Below are positions 9,601 through 18,546 of a stretch of DNA of 26,125 bases, piece after piece. The stretch spans positions 1-26,125 of the forward strand of contig JABANP010000632.1 of assembly GCA_013115135.1 (NCBI GenBank). Reading direction: 5' to 3'. A program made the position numbers and the translations under genes. Each line of letters opens with the position of its first letter. The first letter of the stretch is position 1. This stretch comes from Perkinsus olseni (lineage: Eukaryota > Perkinsozoa > Perkinsida > Perkinsidae). The notes under the pieces are model-generated. The model searched no databases. It had not been told where the DNA came from and was given only the letters and a program-made list of their open reading frames with translations.

Positions 9601-9665
9601 ATCAGGCTGTCGAGCTCTGCCATCTAGATCTCCCGCGCCGACGGACCTTCTCTTGGGACTTCTAA
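6604..9665 (+). CDS. F-box/leucine-rich-repeat protein, seven exons
   Basis: Exons 6604-7312, 7375-7457, 8205-8554, 8877-9096, 9153-9253, 9298-9410 and 9508-9665 join with consistent phases at all six junctions and give 577 aa. Every intron is GT-AG (62, 747, 322, 56, 44 and 97 bp). Residues 14-45 (IDRLSPIAIYDFLEPRDIL and following) resemble an F-box, the Skp1-binding module of SCF ubiquitin ligases. The rest is irregular LRRs: PALERLHLVGI, LPRLRELVVSGC, MPNVKKLELAGN, LPRLKSLSLDAS, MLESLALHD, LPFLKSLSFNWS, FPSLETLGLTG, NVKRLTVVD, MVENLTLT, VQSVTLLYTD, VKSLAVTD, VESLNVSL. The likely role is substrate recognition for ubiquitination; the target is unknown. A CAG acceptor-like site ends 16 nt before the ATG. 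Intron 2 is almost wholly a satellite array. The 5' exon is firm; the short 3' exons rest on phase and LRR pattern. Confidence 0.78.
7481..8190 (+). repeat. 45-bp satellite, 16 units, inside an intron
   Basis: Fifteen full 45-bp units (7481-8155) and a partial sixteenth. Each unit begins CTAGAGGTGTCAGAATAGG and ends TTATGATCTAG, so unit junctions form CTAGCTAG. Units are nearly identical. Units 2-3 have AATAAATGCACT; unit 4 has GGTGCCCT; unit 7 has GTCTGAATA; units 12 and 16 begin CTAGACGT; units 1 and 16 share TACGTGCA. Such homogeneity implies recent expansion or conversion. The array lies wholly between the GTAATA donor at 7458 and the TTCCTCAG acceptor ending at 8204, so splicing removes it. 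Confidence 0.97.
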
Positions 9666-10181
9666 AGCTACCTGGAAGCGTGCCAAAGTCGCGCTAGATC
9701 GCTAGCCCGTGGCGGGTCGCTATAGCCGTACCTACCCGTTTCATCTTGTTAAAAAAGTGCTACCTATCATCTCAGTATAATTCTCTCATCTTGTACCATA
9801 GCTTGACGTGACAGCAAGACGGTTGGCTGTGTGAGCCTCCCTGCTATTCTCTTCCTCTTTTTTTGGTATCATTATTATTGGCGTTCGGTCGCCTAGGTTT
9901 GGAGATTTGTGCCCCTGCACTGTTTCGTGGTTATTCTCTCGTTGTTGTGTTAGTAGTGGGGAAACCTAAACGGGTTCCACGAACGTTCGAATGAGGCCAT
10001 CAGTAGTTCCCATGACGTCCAGCCGGGAACGCTAGGTTTGTCGGCGCATTCGGTCAGCTGCCCCGTGGAGTGATGCTCGGGTACGATTAGGTCGCCGTTG
10101 ACGTCGAAATTGAGAGTTCAACTGCTGCGTTGTTCATAAAGTTTGACTTCTCGTGTAAGTTCAATTGGTACGTTGTTTATA
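9666..10181. other. Intergenic stretch without visible gene
   Basis: Between the F-box/LRR stop and the thioredoxin start I see no exon series, RNA gene or repeat. It probably holds the 3' UTR of the former and the promoter of the latter. Confidence 0.6.
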
Positions 10182-10830
10182 ATGTTCGACTTCACAGCCA
10201 TCCAGGAGTGGGTTAGCAAGAACTTTTCCACGATCTTCCTCATTCTCTTCGTCCTGTTCCGTGTGTGGACAGTCAGAAAAAGTCTCCAAGGCGGAGACAC
10301 GGCCGAGGTTGGTGTGGCTCTTCACGAGTGATGATTTCTTTTGAGCTGTTTTTCAGATTCCGGGCAGCAAGGTGGTTACTGTCACCAACATGGAGGAGTG
10401 GAATGAGCGTCAGGAGGAAGCTAAGAAGAATAAGAAACTTCTCATCGTCGACTTCTTCGCCACATGGTGCGGCCCTTGCAAGCGGGCGTCTCCCGAGTAC
10501 CAGCAGATGAGCATCGACTACGATGAGAAGACGGTTATGTTCCTGAAGGTACGCGAGTGCCATCCAAAGTCGTGCTGAAGGAATTCTCAGGTAAATGTTG
10601 ACGTCGCCACTGATGTCACCACGGCCATGTCCGTGCGGTCTATGCCGACCTTCAAGCTCTTCAAGGACGGCCAGGAGCTGGAGACTATCACTGGCTGGGA
10701 CAAGGCTAGAGTCGCGACTCTGTTGAATGAGAACGGAGCGAAGCTGTTGTCGGCTGAGGAAAAGGAGAAAATTGTGAAGCAAGCTACTACGACTGCTGCT
10801 TCTGCCGCTGAAACTAAAAAAGATCAGTAG
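10182..10830 (+). CDS. Membrane-anchored thioredoxin, three exons
   Basis: Exons 10182-10307, 10357-10548 and 10591-10830 join in phase 0 at both junctions, with introns of 49 and 42 bp, for 185 aa. Residues 14-30 (FSTIFLILFVLFRVW) form one membrane segment followed by basic residues. The rest is a thioredoxin fold: KLLIVDFFATWCGPCK with redox Cys80 and Cys83, and the cis-proline loop SMPTFKLF (Pro125). The C-terminus is a charged, Ala/Thr-rich tail. WCGPCK is the classical reducing-type active site, so the domain probably acts as a disulfide reductase tethered to a membrane. The side it faces cannot be settled from sequence, though the positive charges after the helix suggest the signal-anchor orientation needs testing. 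The first ATG in the frame is at 10182. Confidence 0.88.
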
Positions 10831-12634
10831 ATTAGTCGGTAGGATTTGTAACTCTCTCTGCGTTGGTAAGAACGACTTGCGTTTGTTACGAAAGGGTTGA
10901 ATCTTCGCCGAGCCTGATTGCTCAACGTGCCGTAGTCGACTTCGGGTCGTATGGAATCCTTTGACTGTGCTCATTGGGTACGAGATTCCCTCTTCTGCAA
11001 TAGGAAGACACTCCCATCTCGAAAATTCTGAGGAATTTCCTTTCAATTTTCCCTTGGAAATGTGGTAATTTGAGTAATGGCCACACTGACACTGTTAGTC
11101 TAACAGAGACCGTTGGGGCTACCCACTATATGCCAACGTGTGGGAAGGGTCTTGAGGCCCTCTTCGAGAGCTCATGGAGCACTCATTGCACTTTCGAGTG
11201 CGCAGGCGAGTGATCCACGAGTCTCTCCAGGCTGCGGGACTGTGAACGCTCCAACGGCGAAAGCTTATAATTGCTCCCTGCAAGACCGACGTTAGTTCAA
11301 CGCTCCCCCAACAGCTCCGTATGGACACTCATGTGTCAATACGCTGTCGCCTATCGACTCGCCCTTGTGCAGTGTAGACTGTCCACACGGGCGAGACCTT
11401 TCACCTAGTTACCACGTCTTGAGTAGCGTTCATCTCAGCACCCTTCGGAGAGGTTGAGACTTTCAACTGTCAAGTTGGAGGTTGGTCCATTGATCTTTCC
11501 CGGCCATCGGAAGTTTCGATCCGAAACTCCACGAAACTCACTTAGTGAGTTTTTTATGAAGACGTCGGAGTGGGAGTTAGAGGGTGGTCTTCAAGAACTA
11601 GGAGCTGCCGCCGCTACTGCACAATAATTCAGTACAGTGCGGCTATTTGAGACGGGGCCCGAAAAAGGCAAAAACCGGACTCGAGAAGTTAGTTACTTGA
11701 AGAAGTTGAACTAGTTGTTAGAAGAAGTTACTTGATAATGAGAATCTATAGCATAAGTTCTAGCCTAGTGTAAGTTATAGCCTTGAGCGCATACTCGTGC
11801 ACATGAATGCGAGGCGCAGAATCTCTGGTCGCTATGTTGCCACTATAGTGCAAGCGTGACGTCGTGCGCAGTGGTGTTGTGTTCGCTACAGCAGTCAGTT
11901 TTTCACATGCGTTGCCTTTACACGATTCTGCGGGCTTTCGGCTTACTCTGCGCTGTTGCGTAAAACACAAAAGCCATCCGCCGTATTGCCGACGTAGCCA
12001 TCCGTCACCGCACACCATATACAATTGGTCTTGTCAGTCTGCTCTCTACTCCGGGGGTACTCCCTCAGAGAGTCTTCCTGCTTGGAAGAGTTGATCCCCG
12101 TAGGTCAACTCAGGAGAGGAGATATCGCTGCGATTATAGCACTTCAGAGGTGCTAGAAATAGGGGCCTAGCGAACTCAAGCGCCTCGAACTACTCTACTA
12201 CAGGGTTCGGGTTCGGGCTCGACGATCTGGATAAAGCACTGCTAAGGTCAGGAGCGGGTCTGGGTGTCTTGGCGTACGTCCCTTCAGATCTTTTGGTAGG
12301 GCTTCGTTTGACCTCTCTTTCTCTGGATTCTCGCTATTCCTCGGAGGAATTTCCTCCCACCATGAGATTATCTTCATCGGGAAGATCCCTTCTGATGTCC
12401 AGATGCTGGTGGAGGTCAGTATAGAAGGACTGTTGGCAGTGATCTGGGAGTACGCCTACCTTCTTTCCGAGCCGAGGATTCATCCAGGCATAGAAGACAC
12501 GGTTGGTGAAGGTCTCGCCTGATCCGGTTGACGGCCTGTTCGCTTCGGAATGCTGCAGCATCATCCACCTTGAGTTGTCCTCATCAACTCTCTCCAAGAT
12601 GGAATTTTTCGAATCCACTCTCAGACCTTCTACA
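10831..12634. other. Long stretch without a supported gene; several small inverted repeats
   Basis: No exon series could be built on either strand. Small palindromes include 11092-11106 (7-bp arms, 1-nt centre), 11512-11528 (AGTTTCG/CGAAACT around ATC) and 11534-11552 (AAACTCAC/GTGAGTTT around TTA, followed by a run of T). The last resembles a terminator hairpin but has no recognisable RNA gene before it. Imperfect 12-bp arms occur around 11358-11393. A minus-strand open stretch at 12334-12618 (GETFTNRVFYAWMNPRLGKK) faintly resembles an ABC-transporter linker but lacks an ATG and context. Confidence 0.5.
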
Positions 12635-12681
12635 GGATGTAGTACATCCGTACATCCGATGTACGGCCCGTACAGTACGGG
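12635..12681. repeat. Three abutting odd-centred perfect palindromes
   Basis: Positions 12635-12649 (GGATGTA-G-TACATCC), 12648-12666 (CCGTACATC-C-GATGTACGG) and 12667-12681 (CCCGTAC-A-GTACGGG) are perfect arms of 7, 9 and 7 bp, each around a single centre base, packed end to end. They sit just past the 3' end of the minus-strand helicase relic, where a mobile element's terminus might lie. Confidence 0.85.
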
Positions 12682-12689
12682 CTAGCTTG

Positions 12690-13790
12690 CTGTGGAAGCG
12701 AGTGGGTCGGCCTCTTGTGCCGGTTGCGACTCTTGAGCGCTGTGCCTCGAATGTTGTTCCTCCTCGCCTCGGGCTTCCGTCGATCCTGCACCTCTGCGCC
12801 AGTTGTCTGTCAGGCACTGCTCGTCAAATCCCTGGGCTTCCGGGTCCATGAAGAATATCGGGCCCAAGTCCCCAACGGCTTCCACCCGGCGAAGTGGGTG
12901 CATGCGGAGTTATCCCGGAACCCGACTCGGCTCATGATGGTGTAAGACGCGCCTCGCAGCCACTCCTTTTGCCAGAATTTGTCTTTTGTGTAGCTACTGC
13001 TCTGAGGCACGCGGGCAAAAGGTAGCCTAGCCCATACCCCAAGTGCAGCCTTGCGCTTTGTTGCATGTCAAGGCGCGGCCTACGATGAGCGGGAACTGTT
13101 TGCGGGTAAACAACCTGGTGCCGTCGCTAGCGTAGACGCTAAACTCCGATCTATCGACAGGTACCTCTGGCGCGTTGTCGTCGAACTGGACGATGATTAC
13201 GGGATCAGCCGCTGTCGGATCCACGATACTGGCTACGCAACCGGTAAGACCATTTACGAAGCGCTTGCCCGGATCATTCACTGTTAAAAGTATGAAGGTC
13301 GCCCGGCAGGCTAAGCAAACGATCATCGTTGTACGCCTCGATTTCACCGTTCGTCGGGCATATGACTGTGTGATTGAACCTGAAAAATACTTTTGCTTTC
13401 TCATTTCCTGTCGCCTCGTTAGCTTCACTTCTAGCATAGTTCTCTTGAATTTTATGGAGTCCCAGAGGTTTGTGCGAGGGCCTTTCGCACAGTGATCTTT
13501 CACCGCAAGGTCACTGCAATTATCGCCGGTAGTTGCGGAGGCCTCTCGCGGGTCTCGCCTATAGACTACCGGCCAGGTGGATTGCCGCCTCCAACCCTAT
13601 CTCGGATAGTTCCCAAGACCTCTAGCGATGCAGCGCTGAAGTTCGGAACGGCATTCCGGTTCGGCATTCCGGGAATGCCGGGTGTGATATGGTCCGCTGT
13701 CCTTATCTTAGAGAGGAGCTGAAGATATTCTTCGTCTCCCTTGCCTCGATGGAATTTCTGCAGGTATATGATCACTGGATGCATATCGCG
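12690..13790 (-). pseudogene. Relic of a PIF1-type (Helitron-like) helicase, frameshifted
   Basis: Fragments in changing frames read, in order on the minus strand: FHRGKGDEEYLQLLSKIRTAD; then FNHTVICPTNGEIEAYNDD and LLSLPGDLHTF; then VNDPGKRFVNGLTG; then FTRKQFPLIVGRALTCNKAQGCTWG; then YTIMSRVGFRDN and CTHFAGWKPLG. The PLIVGRALTCNKAQG block matches the late helicase motif of the PIF1 family (PLxLAxALTxHKxQG), and ICPTN plus LPG match the preceding conserved block. At least two frameshifts, near 13290 and near 12850, and no start codon show it is dead. PIF1 helicases of this type are carried by Helitrons; a Rep/HUH domain is not visible here. A perfect 9-bp odd-centred palindrome (13662-13680) lies inside the relic. 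Confidence 0.68.
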
Positions 13791-13930
13791 CGATGCCTCG
13801 CTTCTTTAGAAGAGCCCAGTCGGATATTTGTCAGGTTGATATTGCTCGGAGCCGGCAAAGAGGTAAACGCGTTTAAGTTGAAAAGAGTCACCAACCATTA
13901 TAGCTGCGACCCCCCAAAAGGTTTCTCTGC

Positions 13931-14141
13931 GTGACCATTACGAAGTGGTCCTTTGATTGCTGTGACTGGGGCACGTGACTGTCATTGCTGTGACCAAAAC
14001 GAAGTGGCCCTGTGAACCGTGTGACCAGGGCAAGTGACTGTCAGTGCTGTGACCATCACGGAGTATTCTTGTGATCGCTGTGACCAGGGCACGCGAGTGC
14101 CAGTGCTGTGACCAAGACGAAGTGGTCTTGTGATCCACGTT
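13931..14141 (+). repeat. 59-bp tandem repeat, about 3.5 units
   Basis: GTGACCA recurs at 13931, 13990, 14049 and 14108, an exact 59-bp period. Each unit has two related halves, roughly GTGACCANNACGAAGTGG and GTGACCAGGGCACGTGACTG, pointing to an older unit of about 30 bp. Units are imperfect (GAAGTGG is GGAGTAT in unit 3). The array ends exactly where homology to the P450 gene begins. Confidence 0.88.
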
Positions 14142-14142
14142 G

Positions 14143-14795
14143 AATAGTAGTTATACCACAGCTATGACTTTTTCGTGGTGCCTCTATTATCTATCTTTCG
14201 ACCCTCACATCCAAACTAAGGCCAGGGCGGAGGTGGATGCCCTCGGCCATGACCCCAAGATGATAGCGGACCAGCTAGCGTATGTTGAGTACTGCATAGT
14301 TCAGGCTCTCAGAGTGGGCCTTTGTCGTGTCAAACGAGTATTTTCTCGACCCTGGCTCTTACCTGCAACCCTCTGGACCCCAGGGCGTGGGGTATTCATC
14401 TTCAGCGAGTGTATTCGTGACACACTCCTGGATGGAAAGCGGATCCCTGCCGGAACAGTCGTGGTGACTCTCTCGCGTAAAGCTATGGTGTCGGAGACCC
14501 AATGCGCAAAACCGTCGAGTACATCTAATCAGCCTCCATTTTTTAACACGCCGCACATATCAGACCGGAGCGCTGGATGATACATGATGGCTCCGCGATA
14601 GACCGAGCCCTAGTACGCGACCATCTCGCATTTGGTGGGGGCCCTCGTCAATGCCTCGGGCAGAATATGGCCATCAAGGAGGCTACGATAATACCGACTC
14701 TGATTTTGAGATATTTTGATGATATAAAATTCGATAACTCACCCGTGGAAGCTTGTGGAGAGGCTGCGTTTATGTACGTGCCTAAAAAATCTTGA
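14143..14795 (+). pseudogene. Cytochrome P450 pseudogene, 5'-truncated copy of the gene at 18547
   Basis: It aligns with the last three exons of the intact P450 at 21250-21942, including intron positions. Key residues are lost: the helix-I Asp is now Tyr (SYTTAMTFSW against GSDTTATTLSW), the ExxR motif ETLR has become QALR, and the acceptor before LQPPAV is destroyed (TTAC replaces TCAG) with extra bases inserted. The haem loop FGGGPRQCLGQNMA survives in sequence. Nothing homologous lies upstream of about 14143, where the 59-bp array abuts. This is the older, broken member of a segmental duplication that also carries two tRNA genes. Confidence 0.87.
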
Positions 14796-15295
14796 CCTAC
14801 ACTGTGTAGGCTACACATGCATGAACGAGCCTTCCAGTAGTTTCTATTTTGTGTCGTCACGCTATTTCGCTGACTTACTCGTGCCGCGTGTCTTTGCTCT
14901 CGGCTAATAAACGATTAGCGTTGCCAGTAAGTTTGGGTCGCCTCGTGGATCCCATCTGGTTTGTCTCCAATTCACGTGCACGGAAGCGGAGTCCTAAAGC
15001 GAGTATCAATTTGACTGGACCAACGCGCTGTTATGACGCGTCACTGATGTCTGGAGACTGTAAATTCTAGTGGTTCAGCGGCTGTACACACCCATCAAAG
15101 CTGTGGACCACAGCCTGTGGGAGTTGGCGTCCGTGTTGTCCGCAAGAGTGCTGTTTTCAGTAACACTCGATATAAATTTTTCGAGGTCTTAATTAGCTCG
15201 TTTCAGGCGGCTTCGGCAAGAGGAGGCATTGGAGATCGAACGGGAAAACCGACGGTTAGGTGAGAGAAGTCCAACTTGAATTGACAGCGCTGAAT
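14796..15295 (+). repeat. Duplicated P450 downstream region, copy A
   Basis: Homologous and diverged with 21943-22422: shared blocks include GTTGCCAGT, GTGCACGGAAGC and GTTTCAGGCGG. Near its end (about 15207-15257) is an exon-like stretch reading RLRQEEALEIERENRR followed by a GTGAGA donor; the copy B equivalent reads RNSQEEASKFQPEDRW. No gene could be assembled around it. Homology stops at about 15295. Confidence 0.6.
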
Positions 15296-15296
15296 G

Positions 15297-16750
15297 ACAT
15301 CGTGCGAGCTTTCATTCGGGCCAAGTTGCAAGCCCAGGTAGCGGTATCGGTCGATGCGCTTCTGTTCGGCGGTGAGGTTGAGGCCAGCCTTGGCACGGAT
15401 TTCCTCTAGGCGTTGGGTGTCCTCCGACGAGTCCGTGAAGACCGCTTGGCTGAGCTGCTTGAGAAACCGAGCCCTTCTTACATGTTCCCCATTGATCTCT
15501 CAACCGACTCTGAGAAGGAGGTGCATGATGTCGAGCTTTTTGACCACCCTAGTCTCCCATCCACCGACCTTCTGGTCAGGCGAGGGGGCGGGTTCGTCGT
15601 GCGTCGACCGTAACTTGCCATTACAGCAATTGCAGTCGACGTAGACGATAGGAGGCACGGTCTCCCCATGCCTGTCAAGCACCTCGGTCATCGCCTTCTC
15701 CAGCCACACCCCCGATGTATCCGGTACCACGTAATAGCCCAGCACGAGTCCCAGATCGCCAACTATTGAGAAGCTTTGTGTGCCGACAGCCTGGCCGGTG
15801 GGATCCTTCTTCACTCTACCGACGACCTTCGCCTGATGATCTATACCCAGCGCGTTGGTGGATCTCAACGCCCTCTGCTCTCTACGCAAGCTGTCTCTGT
15901 GCTGATAGTAGTCCGATAGTAGTGCTTGTAAGAGGGCAGGTGATTTCGGTACGAACTCCTCCGGGAAGTTGCCATATGGCTCGTACCCCGAGGCTATCTT
16001 TAGCTCAACCTTTCTGGCAGCATCATGCTCGTAATTCCTCTTACAAGCAGTGTAGTCACGGGTCAAGTTTGCCCGTACCTGTTCTTCGAGGTTCTTGGCT
16101 GCAGTGCCGAGCCTCAATGCTAGTATCAGAGACTTCCCCACGCCGAAAGCGGCACCGTAGGCAACGAAGGGCATGTTCTGCATGTGTCGTGGTAGAGTCT
16201 TGATGTAGTTGCCGTCGAACGTCGTGCAGTGACTTCCACATTTTTTGCACTTCAGATCAAGACCTTGAGCAAAGATGGGCCAGCTATCTGTATAAATAAG
16301 CTTCAGCTTCGATACAGCATTCACTCGCATATCCCTCGCGTAGCATGAAGTACACTGACCGATAGTCGGCCCATAGAGATAGACCCTTAAAGTATTCGCA
16401 GCTTGCGGCGCGAAACCATTTTTACCGCGTATATCGCCCACCAAAAGAGAATCTGGCTTCTTAGGGATTGTGGTGGTGATAAGAGTAGTAGGGCACTTCG
16501 CTTCTGACCCTTGTGGGACAGGGCTAGCGGCAGCCTTCGGCTGGTGATACCCGCACTCACAGCCACGGATTTCAGTAGGGCGGAGCACATGACGAGTGCC
16601 AAAGGGACAGTTGATGATCTTCACCATAACAGAGTACCATTTGGACTTCTTAGGCGGAGCACAACCTCGAGGCATAGTTTTGGCTCGGGATTGTGCGAAT
16701 TCCTGCATGGCACGGTGCCACTCAGCATCTGGTTTCCCGACTTTGGGCAT
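15297..16750 (-). pseudogene. DDE-type transposase (DUF6729-like), TGA-interrupted and 3'-truncated
   Basis: The ATG at 16750 opens 416 codons to a TGA at 15502-15500. The same frame then stays open (EINGEHVRRARFLKQLSQAVF and on) to the junction near 15297. An Arg CGA to TGA change is the simplest explanation. Features: an N-terminal Cys cluster (C48, C64, C66), a zinc-ribbon-like pair C133xxC136 and C168xxC171, then an RNase-H-like core with D304 (LGIDHQAKVV), QSFSIVGDLGLVLGYYVV, D372 (IVYVDCNCCNG) and DIMHLLLR at 407. The layout resembles eukaryotic zinc-ribbon plus DDE proteins annotated DUF6729 or KDZ-like. The end of the catalytic domain is missing, so the element is dead. I base the family name on motif pattern, not a search. 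Confidence 0.66.
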
Positions 16751-16969
16751 GGATTATGCTGAACAAGCTACAAGAGATGGTCTGGGATCCGAACCTTGAT
16801 GCACAGATCATGAGACGGGACACTTGACGGTTAGAATGCAACTGCGCGATACTCACGGTCTGGCAGGGCAGCCGGTACGAGAATGAAACGGCTGGGGCGC
16901 TCGCGCTCGCGTGCGAGGTCTCACGTTTGGGCAGGAAAATTTCAGTGAAAAGTTCCACTTCTCAACCTA

Positions 16970-17065
16970 TTTTTCCTCTTTTTCCTTTCTCCTTCTTTCT
17001 TTCTTCTTTCTCTTCTTTTTTACTTTTCTTTCCCCTCTCTTTTTCATTTTTTCTTTTCCCCCCCT
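16970..17065 (+). other. Pyrimidine tract, 96 nt with two purines
   Basis: Only 17022 and 17046 are purines across 16970-17065. The tract is T-rich with a final C run and is followed by CTGTCGCAGG, so it has the shape of a greatly enlarged polypyrimidine-AG acceptor. It could mark an element end or form triplex DNA. It stops about 18 bp before the tRNA-Phe body. Confidence 0.9.
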
Positions 17066-17083
17066 GTCGCAGGCGCTTTTGCC

Positions 17084-17156
17084 CCGGACCTAGCTCAGTT
17101 GGGAGAGCGCCAGACTGAAGATCTGGAGGTCCTCAATTCGATCCTGGGTCTGGGCA
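17084..17156 (+). pseudogene. tRNA-Phe (GAA), copy A, probably inactive
   Basis: From TAGCTCAGTTGGGAGAGC onward it matches the intact copy at 22561, with anticodon loop CTGAAGA. The 5' acceptor strand is wrong: CCGGACC faces TCTGGGC and can form only two pairs. The T-stem has lost the near-invariant G53-C61 pair (CTCAATTCG). A and B boxes remain, so it may still be transcribed. Confidence 0.82.
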
Positions 17157-17430
17157 TATCCACTTAGGCTATGGTAGCTCTACGTAGCTCATATTTAGGC
17201 CCCCGCCCTGGCCCATAACGAATATATGCCTGACTACAGAAGGCTGTCGACCAAGGCCATCGTTGCCGTAGAGAGACGTCGAAAGACTTCATGTGGGTCT
17301 TCTGACAAGTTTGGCCTTCACCTCAGCTGTGTCGAGGGGACAACAAAACCCATAGACCGCCCTTGAGTGAGGGATTGAGCTCAACCATTGTATCCCATCG
17401 CATCGAGCGTTCAGCTCAGCGTAATTTCGT

Positions 17431-17502
17431 GTCGCTATCGTCTAGTGGTTAGGACGTCACGTTGTGGCCGTGACAACCCCGGTTCAAATCCGGGTAGCGA
17501 CT
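17431..17502 (+). tRNA. tRNA-His (GTG), copy A
   Basis: Acceptor GTCGCTA pairs fully with TAGCGAC, the anticodon stem TCACG/CGTGA encloses TTGTGGC, and the T-arm is CCCGG-TTCAAAT-CCGGG. Identical in sequence to the copy at 22882. As in other eukaryotes G-1 would be added after transcription. Confidence 0.95.
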
Positions 17503-17838
17503 TCTTAATCCAAGTTACTTTGAGCTATGATGTCGACTCGACATTGTCGAGTAGGTTTGACATGTGCGTAGTAGTCGCCTTGGCCCTCAGAAAGCATTAC
17601 TATCGTACTGAAGACTACTGATCCCCAACGAAAACAACCACCCCTGACTCTGTATGACAACAAGTGAATCCTTCGAGTGTGAGAAGGGGCAGTTGGCCAT
17701 GCTGATGGCGGAGCTTGAGGCGAGTGCAAGATTGCGCGTTCAAGTATCCCTGAAGCGGAACACACGAAAGCCCTGGTAACCACGCCCGTGAATGCCCATG
17801 AATCTCACGCGCATGAACGCCAAGTATCCGACCAACGG

Positions 17839-18356
17839 CTCGCTATAGTAAGTTCCTATAGCGAGGTGCCCGTTGCTATTAGTAGCGGCAACAGAGCACG
17901 TCTAGCCCATCTCATCACTTAATTGATGACAAGTTCACCCACGGAGGGGCGTACATCGGGAACCCCTTCGTTTTGTACGCCCCTCGAAACTCGGGGATCC
18001 CGATTGCGCCGCCCGCGCAATCTCGCAGGGACGCAACCGTCTTCCCCGAATGTAAAAAACCAAACCAACTCGAGCACACATGTATGGAAACATTATCCTC
18101 TGCTAGCGCTAGCTGTGCAGGCCATGTCCCATTGCTGCACTCTGCGAGCAATGTCCGCACACGAGTGGTTCCACCGACGGACCATCCATACCGTATGACT
18201 CCATCCATACCTCTAAATGATGAGCCGTGAGCTGAAAGTGGTATGTATCTCCGTTTATGTCTCCAGGCGAAGAGCTGTAAGCAGGAAGATGTACCTCCAT
18301 ATACGTATGCACACACGCATACGTCGTGTCCCGGAGACACTGCCCTCCGTGACACG
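17839..18356. repeat. Cluster of small hairpins between tRNA-His and P450
   Basis: Perfect arms: 17839-17847/17857-17865 (9 bp), 17944-17954/17975-17985 (11 bp), 18002-18009/18015-18022 (8 bp), 18303-18310/18317-18324 (8 bp), 18325-18330/18351-18356 (6 bp). In addition 17955-17966 pairs with 17993-18004 at 11 of 12 positions, interlocking with the 11-bp stem. There is no gene I can support in 17503-18546. Confidence 0.7.
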
Positions 18357-18546
18357 TATAGGGGACAGGATCGATAGGGGAGGGAAAGAGTAGAATCCCC
18401 AGAAATGAATATTGAGTAGGTGAGGGAGCGAGTATCTAACGGCTGAGAGACACTGCACAGATCCCAGCGGCGGATCTTGTACCGCCAAGCTTCTAGGGTT
18501 GTGTTTAAAGGTTTCTCCACAGGGTGTACTTGCAGCCCTACTTCTG

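Larger units (their letters stand above)
15296..17083. mobile_element. Foreign segment interrupting duplication copy A
   Basis: In copy B, about 138 bp separate the shared P450 downstream region from tRNA-Phe. In copy A this interval is replaced by about 1.8 kb carrying the transposase relic and a long pyrimidine tract. The left limit is where homology to copy B stops (about 15295). The right limit falls inside the first seven nucleotides of tRNA-Phe. I see no terminal inverted repeats or clear target duplication at the limits, so it may be a truncated insertion followed by deletion. Confidence 0.55.

Noticed and set aside
10273..11046. 257-codon minus-strand ORF
   Set aside because: Antisense shadow of the three-exon thioredoxin and its 3' region; low complexity.
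12334..12618. ABC-transporter fragment
   Set aside because: One faintly similar stretch (FYAWMNPRLGKK), no ATG, no Walker motifs and no neighbouring exons.
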